Of a stretch of DNA of 15,515 bases, positions 5,886 through 13,500 are shown in pieces. This DNA is from an uncultured Desulfuromonas sp. (GTDB lineage Bacteria > Desulfobacterota > Desulfuromonadia > Desulfuromonadales > Trichloromonadaceae). The notes below the pieces were generated by a model. It ran no database searches, was not told the DNA's origin, and was given only the letters and a program-made list of their open reading frames with translations. The position numbers were made by a program, and so were the translations under genes. Each line of letters begins with the position of its first letter. Position 1 is the stretch's first letter. The stretch is from positions 1 through 15,515 of the forward strand of contig CALJLX010000062.1 of the NCBI GenBank assembly GCA_937982495.1, read 5' to 3'.

Positions 5886-8800
5886 TCAGCCTTCCGTTTC
5901 GGCCAAAAAGGCGCGGATAGCGGCGCAGGCCTCTTGGGCGGCGGCCTCGGCTCGCGGCAGGAGGGCGGCGATTTTTTCCAACTCCTGCTCGTTGGCGGCG
6001 GTTTCGAGCCGTTCGGCCCGGTCCCGCAGACGCGGCGCGCCGGCGTTGGCGGCGAGGCCGTTCAGGGAATGGGCGCGGCGGCCAAGGGTTTCGACATCGC
6101 CCTGATTCAGCGCCTCGCGCAGATGGCCCAGGCACTTCGGGGCATCGTCAAGAAACCAGTGCAGCACCGAGCAGGCCAGTTCACGGTCGTCCATCATGCG
6201 ATCGAGGAGATCGGCCGGGTCGAAGATCTCCGTCGATGACGGGGTGACGCTTTCCCGCCTGACTTCGGCCTCCTCGGTTTCCGCCGCCGGCAGCCAGCGG
6301 CGCAATACCTCGGCCAGGGCCTGGCCGGAGACCGGTTTGGTCAGGTAGTCGTTCATCCCGGCGGCCAGGCAGCGCTCCCGGTCGCCGCTCATGGCGTGGG
6401 CGGTCATGGCGATGATCGGAACGGCGTGATCGCGCACCTTTGTTTCGGGGTCTCGGATCGCCCGCGTTGCCGTCAGGCCGTCCATCCTCGGCATCTGGAT
6501 ATCCATCAGCACCAGGTCGTAGTCCTGGCGTTCAAGCGCCGCCAGGGCCGCGCGACCGTTATCGACGGCATCGGCGGAGATCCCCAGATTGCGCAGCAGA
6601 CCGAGGGCGACCCGTTGATTGGTGGGGTTGTCCTCGGCGAGCAGGATGCGGGTCTGCCCCTGCCCGGGGGAGAGCGAATTCGCTATTGGGCGCGGCCCTT
6701 CGGCAAGCGGTTTCGCCGGTAGCGCGGGTTCCGCCAGCAGGGCGGTGAACCAGAATTCCGACCCTTTGCCGGGAGTACTCATCACCCCGATGGAACCCTT
6801 CATCAGCTCCACCAGTTCCCGACAGATGGCCAGGCCCAATCCGCTGCCGGGATGGCGGCGGGCGCTGCCGCCGTCGACCTGCATGAATTTGTCGAACAGT
6901 CGCGGCAGTTGCTCCGGGGGGATGCCGATGCCGGTATCGCGCACGGAAAATCGCAGCAGGATGCCGCCGGCGGTGGTGGCGTCCAGGGTCACGCCGAGGC
7001 TGATTTCCCCCTGGTCGGTGAACTTGACGGCGTTGTCGAGCAGATTGGCGAGAACCTGCCGCAGCCGGTCGCGATCGCCGCGCAGCCGGTCGGGGATTTC
7101 CGCCGTCCCCTGGACGCTGAATTTCAACCCCTTGTGCTGGGCTCGGGCGGAGATCGCCGCCGAAATTTCGAAAATCAGCTGACGAAAATCGAAGTCCTCG
7201 CTGCGCAGGGAGAGCTTGCCCGCTTCCACGCGGGCGAGGTCGAGGATGTCGTTGAGCAGGGCAAGCAGGGCATCGCCGCTGGCGCGGATGGTTTCCGTGT
7301 AGTGCCGCTGTTCTTCGGTCTGAGGCGTGGCCAAAAGCAGTTCGGCCATGCCGACGACGCCGTTCATGGGGGTACGGATCTCGTGGCTCATGTTGGCCAG
7401 AAATTGGCTCTTGGCGGTATTGGCCTCCTCGGCCCGGCGGGTCTGGTCGGCGAGCTCGCGGTTAAGGGTGCGCAGGGCCTCGTCGGCCCGTTTGCGGTCG
7501 GTGATGTCGATGGAGGTGGCGAGCACCCGGTCCCGACCGCCGATCTTGATCGGACTGAGCTGGACCAGTTCCCAGAAGAGTTCGCCATTGGCCTTGCGGT
7601 TGAGCCATTCGAAGCTTTGCTCCCCGTCGTCCCGCACCTTGCGCAGCCAGGCTAGGGCGTCGGCGAAGGAGTAGGGGGGATCCACCCAGAAATCGAAGGC
7701 TTGCAGTTCTTCCAGGCGGTTGAGCCCGTACATGGCGATGGCCGCCGGATTGGCGTCGACGATCTCTCCCGTCTCCGGGTCATGAAGGATGAGGGAGACC
7801 ATCGGCTCGCGGAAGAGGCTTTTGAACTGCTCCTCGCTGGCCCGCAACGCTTCATCCATCGCTTTGCGGCCGCAGATATCGGTGATGAAGCCGTGCCAGA
7901 GGATGCTGCCGTCGGCCAGGCGTTCCGGGGTGGAACTGCCCTCCCGCCAGCCGCTGCCGCCGTCGGGCAGGCAGACCCGATGTTCATTGTGCCAGACCGT
8001 GAGATTCCTGGCCGAGTGCTCGATGCTGGCCAGCACCTCCGGCAGGTCGTCGGGGTGGATACGAGCCAGGCAGGGAGCGGCGTCCCGCTTGAGCAGGTCG
8101 GGGGAGACACCGTACAGTTCTTGAAACTTGTCGCTGACGAAAGGGAAGAAGCTGCTGCCGTCCGGGCGCAGCTGGAACTGGTAGAGAGCGCCCGGCACTT
8201 GGGTCGAGAGCTTGCGCAGCAGGGCGTCGCCAGCCTCGGCGCGGGCCTTTTCCGCGCGCAGCCGGCGGTTTTTGTGCATGAGCAGCAAGGCCAGCTGAAG
8301 CACCAGGGCGCTCATGACGATGGCGATTGTCGCCGGCAGCCGGTATTTTTGCCAGACATCTCCGGCGGTGAACTGGGGGGGAACGTCGAAGGGGGGCTCA
8401 CGGAGGGTCTCCAGCAGTTCCCGCACCGGCGTGTAGTTCAGCGGAATGGAAAACCCGTGAATGCCGATGGCCCGGGCCACTTCCCCCCCGAGGGGAAGCT
8501 GCAACAGGGCGGCGGTCATGGCGTTGGCCGCCTGTTCGTCGACATGGGGCATGGCCAGCAGCGGCCATTCGGGGTAGAGGCGGGTGGAGAGGGCCAGGGG
8601 AAACCGGGGGAGGTTCTGGTCGTTGATGATACGCAACTCCCCGGGGCGAACCCGCTCTTCCCGGACCAGCATCTCGACCACCCCGGTGCGCACCAGGGCC
8701 GCTTCCGCCTCGCCGCGCCGCAAGGCCTCGATGGCCCGGTCGTGGGGCATGCCGGTTTCAACGATCTCGGCGTCCCGGGAGAGATCGATCCCCTGGCGCA

Positions 8801-9302
8801 GGCATTCGAAATTCTGCATCAGAAAGCCGCCCAGGGATTTGCTGTTCGAGGTGGCCACCCGGTGCCCGACCAGGTCGCGGAGGGAGTGGATCTCCCGGTT
8901 ATTCGCCAGGGTGACGATGACGCCGCCGAAGGCGCGGATCGGTTTGCCGTCCACGGTGTTGATCAACGTAACCAGCGGCGAGGAGATGGCGTGGCTGTGG
9001 GAGAGCTGGATGTACTGATTGGGGGCGGTGAGAATGAAATCGATCCGATGACTGTCGATGGCCGCGACCAGTTCGTCGAGGGGCAGGGCCAGCAGGCGAA
9101 TCCGGAAGCCCCGCAGGTTACGGTTGAGATAGTCGACCAGGGGCGCCCATTGGCTTTCGACGGCCGGACCTTCCCGATAGGCATGAACGGCCAGGGAGAG
9201 GGTTTCGCCCTCGCCCGTTCCGGCCTCTGCCGCCCGCAGGGGCGTAGCCGCGAAGACCAGCAACAGGAGGGCACCGAGACAGGAGAGGAAAACGCGGCTC
9301 AT
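5886..9302 (-). CDS. Hybrid sensor histidine kinase with periplasmic PhnD-like binding domain, two PAS, REC and HPt
   Basis: This is a 1138-residue membrane sensor. In order: a signal peptide (about 1-24); a periplasmic phosphonate/phosphate-binding-like domain (about 30-310, with SLAVHAYREGPAVESQWAPL and a DFILTAPNQY pocket-like segment); one membrane helix (about 320-342); two PAS domains (about 365-485 and 495-610, the first preceding GFITDI, the second ending ATSIDITDRK); a dimerisation domain with His640 in SHEIRTPMNG; an ATPase domain with LLDNAVKFTD, DTGIGIP and GSGLGLAI; a receiver with Asp934 in LMDIQMPRMDG and KPVS; and an HPt domain with His1078 in RRAHSLNGLA. All phosphorelay residues are present, so it should be active and pass phosphate to a response regulator encoded elsewhere. 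Its ATG overlaps the stop of the upstream binding-protein gene by 4 bases (ATGA), implying translational coupling. The ligand is unknown. Confidence 0.95.
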   Translation of the reverse strand: MSRVFLSCLGALLLLVFAATPLRAAEAGTGEGETLSLAVHAYREGPAVESQWAPLVDYLNRNLRGFRIRLLALPLDELVAAIDSHRIDFILTAPNQYIQLSHSHAISSPLVTLINTVDGKPIRAFGGVIVTLANNREIHSLRDLVGHRVATSNSKSLGGFLMQNFECLRQGIDLSRDAEIVETGMPHDRAIEALRRGEAEAALVRTGVVEMLVREERVRPGELRIINDQNLPRFPLALSTRLYPEWPLLAMPHVDEQAANAMTAALLQLPLGGEVARAIGIHGFSIPLNYTPVRELLETLREPPFDVPPQFTAGDVWQKYRLPATIAIVMSALVLQLALLLMHKNRRLRAEKARAEAGDALLRKLSTQVPGALYQFQLRPDGSSFFPFVSDKFQELYGVSPDLLKRDAAPCLARIHPDDLPEVLASIEHSARNLTVWHNEHRVCLPDGGSGWREGSSTPERLADGSILWHGFITDICGRKAMDEALRASEEQFKSLFREPMVSLILHDPETGEIVDANPAAIAMYGLNRLEELQAFDFWVDPPYSFADALAWLRKVRDDGEQSFEWLNRKANGELFWELVQLSPIKIGGRDRVLATSIDITDRKRADEALRTLNRELADQTRRAEEANTAKSQFLANMSHEIRTPMNGVVGMAELLLATPQTEEQRHYTETIRASGDALLALLNDILDLARVEAGKLSLRSEDFDFRQLIFEISAAISARAQHKGLKFSVQGTAEIPDRLRGDRDRLRQVLANLLDNAVKFTDQGEISLGVTLDATTAGGILLRFSVRDTGIGIPPEQLPRLFDKFMQVDGGSARRHPGSGLGLAICRELVELMKGSIGVMSTPGKGSEFWFTALLAEPALPAKPLAEGPRPIANSLSPGQGQTRILLAEDNPTNQRVALGLLRNLGISADAVDNGRAALAALERQDYDLVLMDIQMPRMDGLTATRAIRDPETKVRDHAVPIIAMTAHAMSGDRERCLAAGMNDYLTKPVSGQALAEVLRRWLPAAETEEAEVRRESVTPSSTEIFDPADLLDRMMDDRELACSVLHWFLDDAPKCLGHLREALNQGDVETLGRRAHSLNGLAANAGAPRLRDRAERLETAANEQELEKIAALLPRAEAAAQEACAAIRAFLAETEG

Positions 9303-10312
9303 AACCCGGACTCCCGGGGGAGATAGGCGGCGCTGAGCAGGTTGTCCAGGCGCGGCGGTCGGCGCAACAGTCCGGCATCGGTCATCCAGCGGGCCAGGCG
9401 CTCGGCCGCCGGGATGAGCGAGCCGCCCTTCGGGGAAAGGTAACGCCGGTTAATAACGGTGTCGGGCAGTTCGAGGTAACGATAGGCGGCGATGATCGCT
9501 TCCGGGTCGATGCGGAGAAAATTCGTCAGGCGGTAGGAGGTGTCGATGGGGTTGTCGCGCAGCAGACGCCGGGCCTGGAAGTAGGCGCGCAGCAGGTGTT
9601 TAAGGTGCCGTTCATGGCGGGAGAGGCTGTCGGCGCGCACCGCCAGCACATCGAAGATGGTGTCGGGCATCCGGCGGCTGTCGAAGAGCCGGCGGGCGCC
9701 GCCGCTGTTGAGTACACGGCTGACGATCGGCTCGTAGGTCACCAGGGCGTCGAGCTCGCCGGCGCGCCAGGCGGCTTCGTGGCCGTCGGCCCCGATCGGC
9801 ACCAGGCGCACGTCGGCGCGGGAGAGCCCCGCCTCTTTCAGTACCCGGTCGACCATGAGCATGCCGACGGCGTTCGTTTCCGCTCCGATCCGTCGTCCGG
9901 CCAACTCCGGCAGGGTACGGATATCCCCGCGTGCCAGCAGGACGTCGGCCCCCAGGGACTGATTGAAGACGAGGACGACCCGCAAATCGAGGCCTTCGCC
10001 CAACAGTCGCAGGGTTTCGTCGAGGGTCAGCCCCGCCCCATGCACGACGCCGCCGCGCAGCAGTTCCATGGAATCGCCGGCGGAAAGGCTTTCCGTCAGA
10101 TGGATGGCGTTTTTCGGCAGATAACCCAGATCCCGTGCCAGAAAGAGGGGGGCGTAGCCGAGCCAGCAGTGGGCGGCGATGCGCAGGGGCTCGGCGTCGA
10201 AGAGGGTGCAGCCGGGCAGCCAGACAAGGCCGGGCAGGGCCGCGAGCAGGCCCAGGCAGCGGCGGCGGGAGAGGCTGCGGATATGCGGACTAGAGCTCTT
10301 CGAAATCGCCAT
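9299..10312 (-). CDS. SsuA/TauA/NMT1-type substrate-binding lipoprotein
   Basis: This 337-residue periplasmic binding protein has a basic N-terminus (SLSRRRCLGLL, resembling a twin-arginine signal), a hydrophobic stretch and the lipobox LPGC with Cys35. The mature part resembles binding proteins of the sulfonate/nitrate/thiamine-precursor class: AAHCWLGYAPLFLARDLGY at the N-terminus, then the LAGRRIGAE and LDALVTYEPIV blocks. No permease or ATPase gene is adjacent. Instead its stop overlaps the start of a hybrid kinase, so it may present a ligand to that kinase rather than to a transporter; this is inference. The start at 10312 is preferred because it places the signal peptide normally and follows GGGAGACGAGG; ATGs at 10333 and 10354 are also in frame. 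It overlaps the end of the upstream small gene by 23 bases. Confidence 0.85.
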   Translation of the reverse strand: MAISKSSSPHIRSLSRRRCLGLLAALPGLVWLPGCTLFDAEPLRIAAHCWLGYAPLFLARDLGYLPKNAIHLTESLSAGDSMELLRGGVVHGAGLTLDETLRLLGEGLDLRVVLVFNQSLGADVLLARGDIRTLPELAGRRIGAETNAVGMLMVDRVLKEAGLSRADVRLVPIGADGHEAAWRAGELDALVTYEPIVSRVLNSGGARRLFDSRRMPDTIFDVLAVRADSLSRHERHLKHLLRAYFQARRLLRDNPIDTSYRLTNFLRIDPEAIIAAYRYLELPDTVINRRYLSPKGGSLIPAAERLARWMTDAGLLRRPPRLDNLLSAAYLPRESGL

Positions 10313-10520
10313 CCTCGTCTCCCGGCGGCTCATCTTCCTCGGCGAAGTCTTCATCCATGAAACGTTGGAGAAAACGCTGATTGTCCCTGATGCGCGCCGC
10401 CACCTCCCGCTCGATTTCCGCCAGTTCGGGAAATCGAGCGGCCAAGAGGGTCGGTTCCGTCCCTTCGCTTTGGGGAGGGGTCGTGTCGTTACCGGTTTCC
10501 GGTCTTTGTTCTTCGTTCAT
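10290..10520 (-). CDS. Small acidic protein of unknown function
   Basis: This is a 76-residue reading frame between the glycogen synthase fusion and the binding-protein gene. The product is hydrophilic and acidic. It has a Thr/Pro/Gln-rich start, a central predicted helix (LLAARFPELAEIEREVAARI) and a tail of Asp/Glu (EDFAEEDEPPGDEDGDFEEL). It has no signal peptide or membrane segment. It begins 52 bp after the upstream stop with only a weak ribosome site, and overlaps the next gene by 23 bases, as expected inside an operon. I recognise no family. The balanced composition and helix pattern favour a real gene, but short length leaves doubt. Confidence 0.6.
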   Translation of the reverse strand: MNEEQRPETGNDTTPPQSEGTEPTLLAARFPELAEIEREVAARIRDNQRFLQRFMDEDFAEEDEPPGDEDGDFEEL

Positions 10521-10572
10521 GGTTTAAATGGTAGCTTTTCCGAAGGATGAAAATCAATCCCGCAGGGCCGAT

Positions 10573-13500
10573 TCAGGAATCTCCCTGGTTTTTCCCCCGC
10601 CGTTTCGCCAGCGCCCGCCGGTAGAGTTCGAGATAGCGTTCGGCCGAGCGCTCCCAGGAAAAATCCTGGCGCATGCCGGCGCGGACCATGCCGTTCCAGT
10701 CCTCGGCGCGGGCATGGAGGCCCAGGGCGCGGTCGAGGGCATGGAGCAGGGCCTCGGCCGTGGGCGCGTCGAAGAGATAGCCGTTGGCCCGGGTCCAGTC
10801 CTCTTGCGGATCGACGATGGTGTCGGCCAGCCCGCCGGTGCGGCGGGCGATGGGAATCACCCCGTAGCGCAGGGCGATGAGCTGGCCGAGGCCGCAGGGT
10901 TCGTAGCGGCTCGGCATGAGAAAGAGGTCGCTGCCCGCGTAGATCCGCCGCGACAGGTCGTCGTCGAAGGAAAGGTTGATGGAAACCCGCCCAGGATGCC
11001 GGTGGCGCAGGCGCTCGAAGCGCTCCATGTGTTCTTTCTCGCCGGTGCCGAGCAGCACGAACTGCAGCGGGCGGCGCAGTATCCCGTCCCAGGCCGCCTC
11101 GACGATGTCCAGACCTTTCTGCGTGGCCAGGCGGGTAATCATGGCGACGATCGGGGTATCCGGGCTCTCGTTCAGCCCCAGTTCCCGTTGCAGGGCCGCC
11201 TTGCAGCGGCCTTTGCCCGACAGATTGTCCGCATCGTAGGGCTCGGGCAGGGCCGGGTCGGCGGCGGGATTCCACTGTTCGGGGTCGAGACCGTTGACGA
11301 TGCCGAAGAGATCGTTCGCGCGCCCTCGGAGGATGCCGTCGAAGCCGATGCCCATCTCCGGGGTCCGGATTTCCCGGCAGTAGGTTTCCGAAACGGTGGT
11401 CAAAAGGTCGCTCTGGGTCAGGCCGGCCTTGAGGAAGGAGAGCATGCCGTGATATTCGAGGCCGTCCATTCCGAAGAGGCGGGGGTCGAGGTCGAGGGTT
11501 TCCAGATGCTGGCCGCCGAAGAGCCCCTGATAGCCGAGGTTGTGGATAGTCAGGACCGTAGCGGCGCCGGCGTAGAAGGGATCGTCGTTATGTTCGGTGC
11601 GCAGCAGCGCCGGGATCAGGCCGGTCTGCCAGTCGTTGAGATGGAGGATGTCGGGCTTGAAGCCGAGGCGCGGCAGCAGCGCAAGGACCGCCCGGTCGAA
11701 GAAGCCGAAGCGCTGGGCGTTGTCCCAGAAATCCCCGTCGGCGCCGCCGTAGAGGCCGTCGCGGTCAAAGAGCTCGGCCTGCTCGACGAAGTAGACCGGC
11801 ACCCCGTCGAGATCTCCCTGATGGAGCGCGGCCTGAAGCGGGGTGCCGTCAAGGGGGACGATGGCGCTCGCCAGATCCATCTCGACGGCATCGCCCCGGC
11901 GGGCGATGGCGCGATAGTAGGGCAGGATGATGCGGACGTCGTGGCCGAGGGCGCGCAGCGCCCGGGGGAGGGAGCCGGCGACGTCGGCCAGTCCGCCGCT
12001 CTTGGCGAAGGGCGTGACCTCCGACGAGATCATCAGGATCTTCAGCTTCTTGCCCGGTTTGCGCGCGGGAACGGGGACCGCCCGGGGCGCGCCGAGGCGC
12101 AGCAGTTCGGCCACTTTGAAGCCCGCCTCCCGCGCCCACTGGCGGGCGGCGGCGTGCTGCTCGAAACGCCGAGTCAGCCAGCTCAGCAGTTCGGGACGGT
12201 CCTTTTTCAGGGTCTGGACGGCGCTGCAGGCGGCGGCGACGAACAGGCCGGCGAGCAGGCTGTCCCAACGCTCCTGGTTGAACCATTCCATCCCCTCATG
12301 CCAGTGGACCCGCAGGTATTCCCGCACCGCCGGGTCGCCGAACAGTTCCCGGAAGGACTGGCGGCGCCGTCCCGGGAGCCAGAAACCCTGATGGCGGACG
12401 AGCAGGGTCACCAGCTGCCGGGTGACGGGGGCCTCGGTGTCGGCCAGGGTCTCCTGCAGGGCATCGCCGAGGAGATATTCCTCGATCCAGGCGGCACCCC
12501 GGCGGCTCGCTTCGTTGCCCGGAGAGAGCCCGCCGATCTGCCGCAGCAGCAAAAAGGGGAGAAGAACACGATTGGGCAGCCCTTCCGTGAGCATCCGTCG
12601 CAGTCCGGCCAGGGCCAGGTTTTCGTCGGGGCGCTTACCGGTCAGGCGACTGAGCAGGCGCAGATCGTCCAGTTGCCGGCGGATGGCTGCGAGCACCGCC
12701 TCGGCCGGGGGGAGCGGCTGGGCGAAATGGGCCAGGGTTTCCACGAAGCCCGTCATGCGCGCCAGGAATTCCCGATAGTCGGGGTGCTTCTCCAGTTCCG
12801 CCGGTTCCCGGGCGAGGATCGCCGCCAGGGGCTGGCGCAGGGCGACTTCGAGCAGGGCGCGGAAGGCGTCGCCGACGGGGCGGAAGCGGATCTTGCGCAG
12901 CTCCCGGTCGAGATCGGCGACCGGGGCGTGACCGATGCGCCGATAGAGTTCGCCCCAGGCGCCGTCCTCATCGTAGAGGGCGACGAAGTCGAGGCAGACC
13001 CGGTACTGGTAGGGGCCGAGGCTGAAGAAGAGACCGTTCTCCGCCAGGTCGTCCCCGGTGCGCAGGTATTCCAGGCCGCTGCGATGCTCGCGGAAACGGC
13101 AGTACCAACGCTCCCCCGCGCGGACGCCGAGGGCTTCGGCCAGGGAATTCGCGCGGGGCACGGCGCTGTTCGGCCGTTGTCGGGGAAGCCCCTGGTGGAG
13201 CCGGCCTTCGCAGTCGCCGTAGTGGTTGTGGTAGAGCACCAGCGCCCGCTCGGCGCCGACGCCGTTGCTGTAGGCGAAGACGTTGTCGTTGACCCGGCCG
13301 TCATGGAAAAAATCGAAGAGCTCGAAGTTTTCGGCGCCGCTGAAGAGCCGGCGGCGCTGCAGCAGGGGGAAGATCTGCGCCTCGTGGTGACGCACGAAAG
13401 CATCGTCCACCACCTCGTCGTAGTAGGCGCGGCGGTACTCCATGCCGTATTTTTCTTCGAAGCCTTCGATCTGGCCATGGCCGAACATGGGCAGGCCCGG

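Noticed and set aside
4810..6135. Minus-strand open frame of 441 codons
   Set aside because: It is antisense to the LysR gene, runs through the strong terminator at 5814-5864 and overlaps the kinase HPt domain in another frame. Its composition is Arg/Pro-rich, typical of a shadow.
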